Below, piece after piece: positions 34,901 to 43,828 of a stretch of 64,000 nt of DNA. How positions within the stretch are numbered: the first letter of the stretch is position 1; every line of letters starts with the position of its first letter. Location: NCBI GenBank assembly GCA_025354865.1, contig JANXMB010000047.1:1-64000 (forward strand). Reading direction: 5' to 3'. A program made the position numbers and the translations under genes. Source of the stretch: Acetobacteraceae bacterium. GTDB taxonomy: Bacteria; Pseudomonadota; Alphaproteobacteria; Acetobacterales; Acetobacteraceae. The notes below the pieces were generated by a model, which was given only the letters and a program-made list of their open reading frames with translations, searched no databases and was not told the origin of the DNA.

Positions 34901-36256
34901 ATGCCGAGCGCGGTCGCACATCGTGTCAGAAAAGACATGGCGCTGCTGGGGGCCAGCGAACTCGTGCTTTCCGCTACGGCCGTCTACTTCCTCTCGCGCT
35001 CCAACGATAACGCCCGCCCACCGCTCGCCGCGCTGCTGGCGCCATCGTGGAACGAAATACACCTTGCATTGGCCGTCGCGCTGGCAATTGTCGGGATGGC
35101 GGCGACCATCGGGCTCTATCGGCCGCAAATCTGCCAGGACCCCAGGCGCTTGGCGATCTCTGCAACCATAGCGGGTGTCATCGCCTCCCCGATCGCAGTG
35201 TGGATCCACGGCACCCCCCTCACCGACGTCGGCCCCGACCACATCCTCTGGTTCGGCAAAGTCGTGGTCGGATGGCTGCTGGCAGTCATGGCGACCCGGC
35301 TGATGTTCGGTGCCATCCTGCGCCACGGCCGGGTGCCGCGCCGCATTCTGTCGATCGTCGGCGACGGCCCGACAAGCAGGATGGACGAACTGCTGCAACG
35401 CCATCACGGCCCGCTGTTCGAACGCCTCGCCATCCCGGCCAACCAGACCGAACGCATCGCCGTTGCCATGCAGGACGGCCGCCTATGGGGTGTCGTTGTC
35501 GCGGACGACGTGGCGGATGCCGCGCTGGTGCCGCAAGGCGCGGTGCGTGGTTTGCGAATGTTCCGCGAAGCCCGTTTTCAGGAGGCTTATCTGGGTCGCA
35601 TCGACCCTGCCGGCGCCCTCGCCGCCAGCCTGCAAGACGATCGGGCCGGCGCGGTGGCGGTCGGCCGAGCGACAGGATGGCTGGAACGGGCGTTCGATCT
35701 GACGGTCAGCCTGGGGTTGCTGGTCGCCACCGTGCCGCTGATGGCGGTCGTCGCCGTCCTGATCGCCGTCGACAGCCCCGGCGGCGTGCTCTATCGCCAG
35801 GAGCGCATCGGCCGACACGGGCAGGCCTTCCTGCTGCTGAAATTCCGCAGCATGCGCGCCGACGCGGAAATTGGGGGCACCCCCCGCTGGGCGCAAAAGC
35901 ACGATCCCCGCGTCACCCGCATCGGCCATTTCATCCGCCAGACCCGGATCGACGAGCTGCCGCAACTGCTGAACGTTCTGCGCGGCGACATGAGCATCGT
36001 CGGCCCCCGGCCGGAACGCCCCGGCTTTGTCGAGGAACTCATCCGCGCTATTCCCTGTTACGCCAAGCGTGCCGCCGTCAAACCGGGGATCACCGGATGG
36101 GCGCAGGTGAATTACCCCTACGGCGCCTCGGTGGAGGATGCCCGAGAAAAGCTGGCCTACGATCTGTATTATGTGAAAAACAAAAGCATTCTGTTGGATC
36201 TCGTCATCCTGTGTTCCACCGTGCGGGTCATTCTGTTTCGCGAGGGCGCGCGTTGA
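34901..36256 (+). CDS. XrtA-associated initiating sugar transferase (polyprenyl-phosphate glycosyl-1-phosphate transferase, TIGR03013-like)
   Basis: 451 residues from ATG 34901, which is preceded by AGGAGG at 4 nt; an in-frame start at 34799 is possible. Four N-terminal hydrophobic helices (ELVLSATAVYFLSR, LALAVALAIVGMAATIGLY, AISATIAGVIASPIAVWIH, VVVGWLLAVMATRLMFG) are followed by a CoA-binding-like domain (RRILSIVGDGPTS). Another helix and the bacterial sugar-transferase domain come next: VLYRQERIGRHGQAFLLLKFRSM, RQTRIDELPQLLNVLRGDMSIVGPRPERPGFV, KPGITGWAQVNYPYG. It would load the first sugar-1-phosphate on undecaprenyl phosphate. It is the first gene of the plus-strand arm. In the 290 nt before it I see only an AT-rich segment (34765-34800) that may hold the promoter. 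Confidence 0.92.
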   Translation: MPSAVAHRVRKDMALLGASELVLSATAVYFLSRSNDNARPPLAALLAPSWNEIHLALAVALAIVGMAATIGLYRPQICQDPRRLAISATIAGVIASPIAVWIHGTPLTDVGPDHILWFGKVVVGWLLAVMATRLMFGAILRHGRVPRRILSIVGDGPTSRMDELLQRHHGPLFERLAIPANQTERIAVAMQDGRLWGVVVADDVADAALVPQGAVRGLRMFREARFQEAYLGRIDPAGALAASLQDDRAGAVAVGRATGWLERAFDLTVSLGLLVATVPLMAVVAVLIAVDSPGGVLYRQERIGRHGQAFLLLKFRSMRADAEIGGTPRWAQKHDPRVTRIGHFIRQTRIDELPQLLNVLRGDMSIVGPRPERPGFVEELIRAIPCYAKRAAVKPGITGWAQVNYPYGASVEDAREKLAYDLYYVKNKSILLDLVILCSTVRVILFREGAR

Positions 36257-36312
36257 TCCCAGCGTTGGGACCGACGGCGCGGTAGGGCAAGGTTGTTAGG
36301 AAACCGATTGTG

Positions 36313-38385
36313 ATGTTCGACCTCCCGGCCGTCGTCGGGCTGCATGCGCTCTGCGCATTGGCATACGGTTTTCTGTCCGCGTTGATCCTGGCGCGGCAGG
36401 TCGGGCTTGCGCGGCAGGTCGGCACCGCTGCCAGCGTCAACCGTACCGGCCTGTGGCTGGCGGCGGCCTGTGCGGCAACGGCAATCTGGGCCGGGGCGGT
36501 CGCCGTGCTGTGGGGCACCCGCCACATGGGCTGGGCGTCCTGGCTGGAACTGGCACGGATCGTCGCCTGGTATGGATTTATCCTCCATCTCTATCGCCAA
36601 ACGATCACCGCGCGGCGGCAGATGTTGCAGGCCTTCGCGACCATGGGGTTGCTGGCCTTGCTGATGGTGGGCGGATTGCCGCTCCTGGAATCGCTTTTCC
36701 ACCAACAGGTTGTCTCCATCGCCACGCTTGGTCCCGTCATTCGCCTCGGCTTCGCGGTGTCCAGCCTGTTGCTGCTGGAGAACCTGTATTTCAACACCGC
36801 CCCCGACGCGCGCTGGCACATCAACCTGCTCTGCATCGCGCTCGGCGGCCTGTTTCTCTACGACGTCATGATGTACTCCGACGCGCTGCTGTTCCGCCGC
36901 CTGTCGCTGCCGTTGTTCGAAGGCCGAGCACCGGCGACGATCGTGGCAGCACCGCTGATCGCGCTGGCGGCGGCTAGGGCGCGTCGATGGAAGATCGACA
37001 TCCACATCTCCCGCGACGTGGTTTTCCATAGCTTCACCTTGATCGCCGCCGGCATCTTTCTGGTGTCGATCGCCGCGACCGGGGAAATTGTCCGCCGAGG
37101 CGGGGCCGAATGGGGCTACGTGGCGGAGGTCACGATGATCTTCGCCGGATTGCTGACCGTGGCCGTGCTGGTCACCTCGGGGTCGGTGCGATCCCGGCTG
37201 CGCATCCTGTTCGTCGATCATTTTTTCAGCGCCCGCTACGATTATCGGCGGGAGTGGATCCGCTGCATCGAAACCCTGACCGCATCCGACGCTTATGTCG
37301 GGCTGCACAAGCGGGCCATCCAGGCGGTCGCGCAGGTGGTGGACAGCCCCGCCGGCGCCTTGTTCGTGCGGGCGCCGGAAGATGTGGCGTTCCAATGGGC
37401 GGGCTCGTTGAACATGCCCGCCGCGACCGAACCGATCCCGCCCGGCGATGCGCTGGTGCCGTTGTTTCGCGACGGCGATTGGATCGTGGTCCTGGACGAC
37501 TATCCCGGCGCTCGGGCCGGCCTCGGCGCCTTGCCGCGCACCTGGCTGGCGGTGCCGCTGAACCATTTCGGCAATCTGATCGGCTTCGTCGTGCTGGCGG
37601 AATCCCGCGCTCAATTCCGCCTCGACCGGGAGGCGTACGAACTGCTGCGCGTCGTTGGGCGAGAAGTCGCGAGCCGCGTCGCCGAACAGCGGGCCGCGCA
37701 GATCCTGGATCAAACCCGGCAGTTGCGCGAATACAGCCAGCGTTTCGCGTTCGTGATCCACGACATCAAAAACGTCGCCGGCCAATTATCGATGCTGCTG
37801 ACCAACGCGGAGGTGCATGCCGACAACCCCGAATTCCAACGCGACATGCTGGTGACGGTGCGCGCATCGGTCGGCAAGATCGGCCGCTTGCTGGCGCGGT
37901 TGCAGGTCGATCGGCAGGAACGCAACCACACCCTGGTGGCGCCGCTCGAACATGTGAAAGCCGTCGTCGAAGCCTGCCAGATCGCGCGCAATGCGTCGAT
38001 AGCGCTGCACGACGACGGCAGCAACGCCGGTATCGCGATCGATCCGGAGGCTTTCGACGCGGTGCTGACCCATCTGTTGAACAATGCACTGGAAGCCTCG
38101 GCCGACGCCCCGGTGCGGATCGATGTGCGGCAGGAAAACATGCGCATCGTGGTCGATATCGTCGATAGCGGCCCGGGCATGGCGCCGGAATTCGTGCGCG
38201 ATGCCTTGTTTCGCCCCTTCGCCAGCACAAAAGGCGACGGGCATGGCATCGGTGCCTTCCAGGCGCGGGAATTGTTGCGTGACGCCGGGGGCGATCTGCT
38301 GGTACTAACCCGGATGGGCGAAGGCACCACGATGCGTGTATTATTGCCCGCAGTGCCGGCGGCCATGCCGCTGCTGGCGCGCTGA
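36313..38385 (+). CDS. prsK: XrtA system sensor histidine kinase PrsK
   Basis: 690 residues from ATG 36313; a GTG lies one codon upstream. Eight or nine hydrophobic helices (residues 1-300, e.g. GLHALCALAYGFLSALILA, LAAACAATAIWAGAVAVLW, LIAAGIFLVSIAATGEIV) are followed by a GAF-like segment (RCIETLTASDAYVGLHKRAI). The kinase core then has the H-box FAFVIHDIKNVAGQLSML (His483), an N-box HLLNNALEAS, G1 DSGPGM and G2-like GHGIGAFQARELL. This architecture is that of PrsK (TIGR02916), which partners the sigma-54 activator PrsR encoded 12 nt downstream. Its signal is unknown. It controls exopolysaccharide and PEP-CTERM gene expression in the systems where it has been studied. Confidence 0.93.
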   Translation: MFDLPAVVGLHALCALAYGFLSALILARQVGLARQVGTAASVNRTGLWLAAACAATAIWAGAVAVLWGTRHMGWASWLELARIVAWYGFILHLYRQTITARRQMLQAFATMGLLALLMVGGLPLLESLFHQQVVSIATLGPVIRLGFAVSSLLLLENLYFNTAPDARWHINLLCIALGGLFLYDVMMYSDALLFRRLSLPLFEGRAPATIVAAPLIALAAARARRWKIDIHISRDVVFHSFTLIAAGIFLVSIAATGEIVRRGGAEWGYVAEVTMIFAGLLTVAVLVTSGSVRSRLRILFVDHFFSARYDYRREWIRCIETLTASDAYVGLHKRAIQAVAQVVDSPAGALFVRAPEDVAFQWAGSLNMPAATEPIPPGDALVPLFRDGDWIVVLDDYPGARAGLGALPRTWLAVPLNHFGNLIGFVVLAESRAQFRLDREAYELLRVVGREVASRVAEQRAAQILDQTRQLREYSQRFAFVIHDIKNVAGQLSMLLTNAEVHADNPEFQRDMLVTVRASVGKIGRLLARLQVDRQERNHTLVAPLEHVKAVVEACQIARNASIALHDDGSNAGIAIDPEAFDAVLTHLLNNALEASADAPVRIDVRQENMRIVVDIVDSGPGMAPEFVRDALFRPFASTKGDGHGIGAFQARELLRDAGGDLLVLTRMGEGTTMRVLLPAVPAAMPLLAR

Positions 38386-38397
38386 TCGGAGCGAGGA

Positions 38398-39807
38398 ATG
38401 GCGAAACCCAAGTTGCTGATCGTTGAGGACGACGAAGGCCTATGCTCGCAGTACCGTTGGGCCTTCCCGGCCTGCGATGTGCTGATGTCGCATTCCCGCG
38501 AGCAGGCCGTCGCCCTGGTCCGGCGGGAGGAACCGCCGGTCGCGATCATGGACCTCGGACTGCCGCCCGATCCCGATGGGGTCAGCGAAGGGTTCGCGAC
38601 ACTGGACGAAATTCTCACGCTGGCGCCGAAAACCAAGGTCATCGTCGTCACCGGCAACGGCGAGCGGCGCAATGCGCTCAAGGCGATCGCGTCCGGCGCT
38701 TACGATCTCTGTGAAAAACCGGTCGAAATCGAATTGCTGCGCACCATCATCGAACGGGCGCTGAACCTCTATCGGCTGGAGGAGGAAAACCGCGCTTTGG
38801 CGGCAACCCCGGCGCGGTCGCCGATCGAGCGGATCGTCACCGCCAATCCGGGCATGCTGAAACTGTGCCGCGACATCGAAAAACTGGCGACCACCAATGT
38901 GCCCGTGCTCCTGCTGGGCGAGAGCGGCACCGGCAAGGAAGCTTTGGCCCAGGCGCTGCACGATCTCGGCCCACGCAAGCGCGAACCGTTCGTTGCGATC
39001 AATTGCGGCGCGATTCCGGAAAATCTGCTGGAAAGCGAATTGTTCGGGCACGAGCGCGGTGCCTTCACCGGCGCGGTGAAGCAGAGCATCGGCAAGATCG
39101 AAACCGCCAACAAGGGCACCTTGTTCCTGGACGAAGTCGGCGACCTGCCGCATCCGTTGCAGGTCAAGCTGTTGCGTTTCCTGCAGGATCAGATCGTCGA
39201 ACGGATCGGCGGGCGGCAGAAAATCCAGGTCGATGTCCGCATCGTTTCGGCCACCAATGCCAGCCTGGAAGATAAGATCGCCCAGGGCGTGTTCCGTGGC
39301 GATCTGTTCTACCGCATGAACGCTGTCACGGTGCGCATTCCGCCGTTGCGCGATCGCGGCGGCGACACCGCTTTGCTGGCAAACTATTTCCTCAGCCGGT
39401 TCAATGTGGAATTCGGCCGCAACATTCGCGGCTTCACCGAAACGGCAAATGCTGCCATCGCCGCGCATGCTTGGCCGGGCAATGTCCGGGAATTGGAAAA
39501 CCGCATGAAGCGGGCGGTGGTCATGGCCGAACGCCGGGTGATCGATGCCGGCGATCTCGAACTGGCGCCGCCCGTCGAAGGTCCGCCCGACCTCGATCTG
39601 CGAGCCGCGCGGACGCGTGCCGAGCGGGAGGTGATACATATTGCGTGGGCGCGCAGCAATCATACGTTATCGATCGCCGCACGCCTTCTCGGCATCAGCC
39701 GCCCAACGTTGTATGGGTTGCTGGAGGCACACGGGATCGACGTGGACGTCGGAAAAAACAACGAGGCAGCGACCGAAGCCGCCGACGGCAACGTGCGGGT
39801 CACATAG
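38398..39807 (+). CDS. prsR: PEP-CTERM-box response regulator, sigma-54-dependent activator PrsR
   Basis: 469 residues. Receiver domain: LLIVEDDEGL with acidic pocket, MDLGLPPD (phospho-Asp52), VVTGNGERRNA, EKPVEIE. AAA+ domain: Walker A LLLGESGTGKE near residue 178, ERGAFTGAV (the sigma-54-contact loop, near 220), Walker B GTLFLDEVGDLP, FYRMNAVTVRIPPLRDR. C-terminal Fis-type helix-turn-helix: NHTLSIAARLLGISRPTLYGLLEAHGI. It should bind enhancer sites and activate RpoN promoters of exopolysaccharide and PEP-CTERM genes after phosphorylation by PrsK. The kinase gene ends 12 nt upstream and prsT begins 12 nt downstream. I did not find a convincing -24/-12 motif at the obvious target genes. Confidence 0.95.
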   Translation: MAKPKLLIVEDDEGLCSQYRWAFPACDVLMSHSREQAVALVRREEPPVAIMDLGLPPDPDGVSEGFATLDEILTLAPKTKVIVVTGNGERRNALKAIASGAYDLCEKPVEIELLRTIIERALNLYRLEEENRALAATPARSPIERIVTANPGMLKLCRDIEKLATTNVPVLLLGESGTGKEALAQALHDLGPRKREPFVAINCGAIPENLLESELFGHERGAFTGAVKQSIGKIETANKGTLFLDEVGDLPHPLQVKLLRFLQDQIVERIGGRQKIQVDVRIVSATNASLEDKIAQGVFRGDLFYRMNAVTVRIPPLRDRGGDTALLANYFLSRFNVEFGRNIRGFTETANAAIAAHAWPGNVRELENRMKRAVVMAERRVIDAGDLELAPPVEGPPDLDLRAARTRAEREVIHIAWARSNHTLSIAARLLGISRPTLYGLLEAHGIDVDVGKNNEAATEAADGNVRVT

Positions 39808-39819
39808 CAACTGGGGTTT

Positions 39820-42588
39820 ATGTTCATGCGTTACAGGTCTCTCGGCTGGATCGTCCTCGGTGCCTGGCTAGGCGTTTGGCCGATGGCTGCGCATGCGGAC
39901 TACATGTCGAACGCGCGCGCGTCGTTGAAGAAGGGCGATTTGAAGTCGGCGCAGATCGATCTGCGCAACGCCGTCCGCAACGATCCGCAAAACGCCGAGG
40001 CCCATTACCTGCTCGGTCGCGTCGCGATGGAACTGGGCGACCCGGTGGCGGCCGAGCGGGAAGCGACCGCGGCGCGGGAACGGGGATTCGACCCGCATCA
40101 GACGGTGCCGCTGCTGGCGCAAGCGTTGTTGACGCAGAACAAGAACGCCGAGTTGCTGGAAAAACTGAAGCCCGAGGGCAAGGACGGCCCGCTCGATGCC
40201 GCCATCCTGGTCAATCGGGGTTACGCCCAGATTGCGCTGCGCTTGCCGGAGGATGCGCAAAAATCCTTTGCCGACGCCGAAACCGCCGCGCCGAACGCGG
40301 TCGAACCGTTGCTGGCCGACGCTCGCCTTTCGGTCGCGCGCAACGATATGCAAGGGGCGCGGGAGAAGATCGATCGGGCGATCGCCGCGCAGCCGAAAGC
40401 GCCCGAGGCGTTGATGGCCAAGGCGCAATTGCTGCGGTTGATGAACGATGCGGCGGGCGCGATGACCGTGCTCGATACCTTGGTCGCCGATCAGCCATCT
40501 ATCACTCAGGCGCGGCTCGATCGCGCCGATCTGGCGCTGGCGATGGGTAAGGCCGATGTCGCGCGCGCCGATGTCGATACCGTGCTGAAGGGCACGAAGG
40601 GCAACATCCAGGCGCTGTATCTGGACGCCGTCATCAAGGCGCAGGCGAAGGATTTTAAAGGCGCCGACGACGGATTGCAGCGCATTCAGTCCTACCTCAA
40701 TCGTATCCCGCGCGCCTTCTTCCTCCAGGCGGTGGTCAAGGAACAGCTCGGCAACTACGAAGAAGCCGAGGATGCGGCGCGCAAATACCTCGCGAAGGCA
40801 CCGAACGATCTCGGCGCCTATAAGGTCTTGGCCCGCATTCTGTTCGTCAAGCGCCGCCCCGACTTGGTGGTCGAAACCCTGGCCAAAGTGACCGAATCCG
40901 GCAAAGCCGATGCCGAAGCCTACGATCTGCTCGGCCGTGCCTATGCGGCAACCAATCGCCCGCAGGACGCGATCGTGAACTTCCAGCGGGCCGAGGCGCT
41001 GGCGCCGAACGACGTGGGGCTACAAACCCGCCTCGCCGCCGTGCGGATGGGGCAGGGCGATGTCGAAGCTGCGGTCGGCGACCTGGAACATACGTTGGAA
41101 TTGGCGCCGAAAATGCCGGCCGTGGGGGAGACATTGTTCTTCGCCGCCATGGCAACCGGCGATCTCGATCGGGCGGCCGGGGTGCTGGTCAAGATCAAGG
41201 CGGCACAGGGCGAGACCGACGTGGTCGGCAATCTCGAAGGCCTGTACAAAATGGCGCAGCTCGACATGGTCGGCGCCGAGGCCTTTTTCCGCGCCCAGAT
41301 CGCGAAATTCCCCGAGTTCACGCCGGTCCAGGTCAACCTCGCCCGCGTGCTGGCGATGACCGGCCGGCAGGACGACGCGGAAAAATTGCTGAAGGACCTG
41401 GTCGTCAAGCAGCCGACGGGCGAACCGGCCCTGAGCATGCTCGCCTCGACCTATGCCCAGAGCAACCGCATGCCGCAGGCGCTCAACCTGTTGGACAATG
41501 CCCATCGCGCCGATCCGAAGAACGTGCGGACCACCACCAGCCTCGGCGATCTGTATATCCGGTCCGGCGCCCCGCAAAAGGCGCTCGACCTGATCGGCAC
41601 CGAAACCAGTGCCATCGCCCTGACCACTGAAATGTTGAGCCTGCGGGCCTCGGCCCAATTGGCGCTCGGGCAGAAAAAGGACGCCCGCGACACCTATAGC
41701 GACCTGCTGAAAAAGGACCCTAGCGTCATCGGCGCGCGGCGTCAGTTGGTCGCCTTGCAGATCGAGGCCGGGGATTTCGAATCCGCCCGATCACTGCTGA
41801 CCGCCGGCATCGCGTCCAGCCCGCGCAACTATCAATTGTATCAGGACCTCGCGATGATCGATCTACGGGCGACCGGGATCGACGCGGCGCTGTCCACCGC
41901 CGATCGGTTGATGTCGCAGGATCGGGATTTCGCCATGATCCGCGCCTTGAAGGGCGACATCTTCATGGCTGCCAACCGGGCGCAGGATGCGATCAACGCC
42001 TATAAAGACGCTATGAACACGGCACCGTCGAGCGTACTGGCAGCCCGCCTGTCGGCCGCCCAGTTGCGCGGGCAGGCCCCGGACGACGCGGTCAAGACGC
42101 TGACCGACTGGGTCGGCAAGAACAAGGACGACCTGTCGGCGACCGAGCAGTTGGCGGAAATCCAGATCGGGTTGAACAAATTGCCCGAGGCCGCCAAAAA
42201 CCTGGAGGCCATCCTGAAGGTGAAGCCGCACGATGCGGTGGCGCTGAACAACGTTGCCTGGGTCTACCAGCAACTGGGCGACCCCCGGGCCACCGATATG
42301 GCGCGGCAGGCCTATATCCTCTCGCCGGGCGCGCAGACGGCCGACACGCTGGGCTGGATCCTGACCACCACGGGACGCCCCGATACCGGCGTCACGCTGC
42401 TGCGTCAGGCAGTGGCCGAGGCCGCGAACGATCCCCGCGTGATGTACCACTACGGCGTGGCGTTGAAGGAAACCGGCAAAAAGGACGAGGCGATCAAAGC
42501 CCTGACCGGCGTTGTCGAAAACAAGGCCGAGTTCAAGGAAAAGGGCCTGGCGCAGACGCTGCTGGACGAGTTGAAAAAAGGTTCCTGA
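39820..42588 (+). CDS. prsT: PrsT-like TPR protein of the XrtA/PEP-CTERM system
   Basis: 922 residues, almost entirely tetratricopeptide repeats (about 20 units, e.g. NARASLKKGDLKSAQIDLRN, EAHYLLGRVAMELGDPVAAE, ATDMARQAYILSPGAQTADTLGWIL). The N-terminus is an export signal (MFMRYRSLGWIVLGAWLGVW, then PMAAHA|D). TIGR02917 proteins are usually lipoproteins, but no lipobox cysteine is present here, so the mature protein is probably soluble in the periplasm. It follows prsR by 12 nt in the same operon. TPR scaffolds of this type are thought to organise the exopolysaccharide secretion complex. The protein is Asp/Glu/Lys-rich in the repeats, consistent with a soluble superhelix. Confidence 0.93.
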   Translation: MFMRYRSLGWIVLGAWLGVWPMAAHADYMSNARASLKKGDLKSAQIDLRNAVRNDPQNAEAHYLLGRVAMELGDPVAAEREATAARERGFDPHQTVPLLAQALLTQNKNAELLEKLKPEGKDGPLDAAILVNRGYAQIALRLPEDAQKSFADAETAAPNAVEPLLADARLSVARNDMQGAREKIDRAIAAQPKAPEALMAKAQLLRLMNDAAGAMTVLDTLVADQPSITQARLDRADLALAMGKADVARADVDTVLKGTKGNIQALYLDAVIKAQAKDFKGADDGLQRIQSYLNRIPRAFFLQAVVKEQLGNYEEAEDAARKYLAKAPNDLGAYKVLARILFVKRRPDLVVETLAKVTESGKADAEAYDLLGRAYAATNRPQDAIVNFQRAEALAPNDVGLQTRLAAVRMGQGDVEAAVGDLEHTLELAPKMPAVGETLFFAAMATGDLDRAAGVLVKIKAAQGETDVVGNLEGLYKMAQLDMVGAEAFFRAQIAKFPEFTPVQVNLARVLAMTGRQDDAEKLLKDLVVKQPTGEPALSMLASTYAQSNRMPQALNLLDNAHRADPKNVRTTTSLGDLYIRSGAPQKALDLIGTETSAIALTTEMLSLRASAQLALGQKKDARDTYSDLLKKDPSVIGARRQLVALQIEAGDFESARSLLTAGIASSPRNYQLYQDLAMIDLRATGIDAALSTADRLMSQDRDFAMIRALKGDIFMAANRAQDAINAYKDAMNTAPSSVLAARLSAAQLRGQAPDDAVKTLTDWVGKNKDDLSATEQLAEIQIGLNKLPEAAKNLEAILKVKPHDAVALNNVAWVYQQLGDPRATDMARQAYILSPGAQTADTLGWILTTTGRPDTGVTLLRQAVAEAANDPRVMYHYGVALKETGKKDEAIKALTGVVENKAEFKEKGLAQTLLDELKKGS

Positions 42589-42601
42589 GCCGGAGCTCGA
42601 C

Positions 42602-43828
42602 GTGCCGCCGATCCGTCTACTGACGTTCTCCACGCTTTACCCCAACGCCGCGAGGCCGAATCACGGGGTATTCGTGGAGAACCGGCTGCGCCATCTCCTG
42701 GCAAGCGGCGCGGCCACCAGCACGGTGGTGGCGCCGGTGCCGTATTTTCCCAGCCGCAATCCGCGCTTCGGGGAATGGGCGCGGCATGCCACCGTCCCGG
42801 CGCAGGAAACCCGGCATGGGATCGCGGTGCGGCATCCCCGCTACCTCGCAATTCCCAAAATCGGCATGTCGATCGCGCCATATTTGCTGTACCGAGCGAT
42901 GGTGCCGGTGGTGCGGGGGATGTTGGCGGCGGGGCAGCGGTTCGATGCGATCGACGCCCATTACTTCTACCCCGACGGCGCCGCCGCTGTTTGGCTCGGG
43001 CAACATTTCGGCCTGCCTGTGGTGGTGACCGCCCGTGGCAGCGATGTCACCCAATTGCCGGACTTCCCGATCCCGCGCCGGCTGATCGGCCGGGCGATCG
43101 CCAGCGCGAACGCCATGATAACCGTCAGCGCCGCGTTGAAAGACTGCCTCATCGCGCTTGGCGCCCCGGCCGAGAAGGTCACGGTCCTGCGCAACGGGGT
43201 CGATACCGCATTGTTCCATCCGCCGGCGGATCGCGATGCGCTGCGGCGGGATTTGGGGCTGACACGGCGCACGCTGATCTCGGTCGGCCTGTTGATCGAA
43301 CGCAAGGGCCATCACCGCACCATCGCGGCGATGACCCAACTGCCCGACTACGAACTGCTGATCGCGGGGGAGGGACCGGAACGCGATCGGCTGGCGGCGC
43401 TGATCGTCAGCCTCGGCCTGTCCGATCGGGTGCGTCTGCTGGGCGCCCGCCCGCATGCCGAGCTGCCGGCGCTGTACGGCGCGGCCGATGCCTCGGTGCT
43501 GGCGTCGTCGCGCGAAGGCTGGGCCAATGTGCTGCTGGAATCGATGGCGTGCGGCACCCCGGTCGTCGCCAGCAACATCCCCGGCAACCCCGAGGTCGTG
43601 CAGACCCGCGCCGCCGGCACGATCGTCGCCGCGAACACGCCGGACGGCATCGCCGCCGGGGTCCGTGCCTTGTTCGATCCGTTACCGGCGCGCGCCGACA
43701 CCCGCGCCTATGCGGAACCCTTCGGGTGGGAGGAAACGACCCAAGGCCAATTGCAGGTGTTCCGGCAGGTCATTGCCCACGCCACACCGGCGGGCGCTTC
43801 GTCAGGAACGCCTCCATCCCCTCTTTGA
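42602..43828 (+). CDS. Glycosyltransferase family 4, end of the exosortase locus
   Basis: 408 residues from GTG 42602. GT4 fold: RLLTFSTLYPNAARPNHGVFVENRL at the N-terminus, ARGSDVTQLPDFPIPRRLIGRAI, RNGVDTALFHP, SVGLLIERKGHHRTIAAMTQL, VRLLGARPHAELPALYGAAD, and the donor-binding EGWANVLLESMACGTPVVASNIPGNPEVV. Enzymes of this sequence type commonly accompany exosortase A loci and add hexoses to the repeat unit. It begins 13 nt after prsT, so it is probably the last gene of the plus-strand operon. Its 3' end overlaps the convergent enoyl-CoA hydratase gene by 59 nt (43770-43828), so its last 19 or so residues (from about HATPAGASS) are read antisense to that gene. Confidence 0.9.
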   Translation: MPPIRLLTFSTLYPNAARPNHGVFVENRLRHLLASGAATSTVVAPVPYFPSRNPRFGEWARHATVPAQETRHGIAVRHPRYLAIPKIGMSIAPYLLYRAMVPVVRGMLAAGQRFDAIDAHYFYPDGAAAVWLGQHFGLPVVVTARGSDVTQLPDFPIPRRLIGRAIASANAMITVSAALKDCLIALGAPAEKVTVLRNGVDTALFHPPADRDALRRDLGLTRRTLISVGLLIERKGHHRTIAAMTQLPDYELLIAGEGPERDRLAALIVSLGLSDRVRLLGARPHAELPALYGAADASVLASSREGWANVLLESMACGTPVVASNIPGNPEVVQTRAAGTIVAANTPDGIAAGVRALFDPLPARADTRAYAEPFGWEETTQGQLQVFRQVIAHATPAGASSGTPPSPL

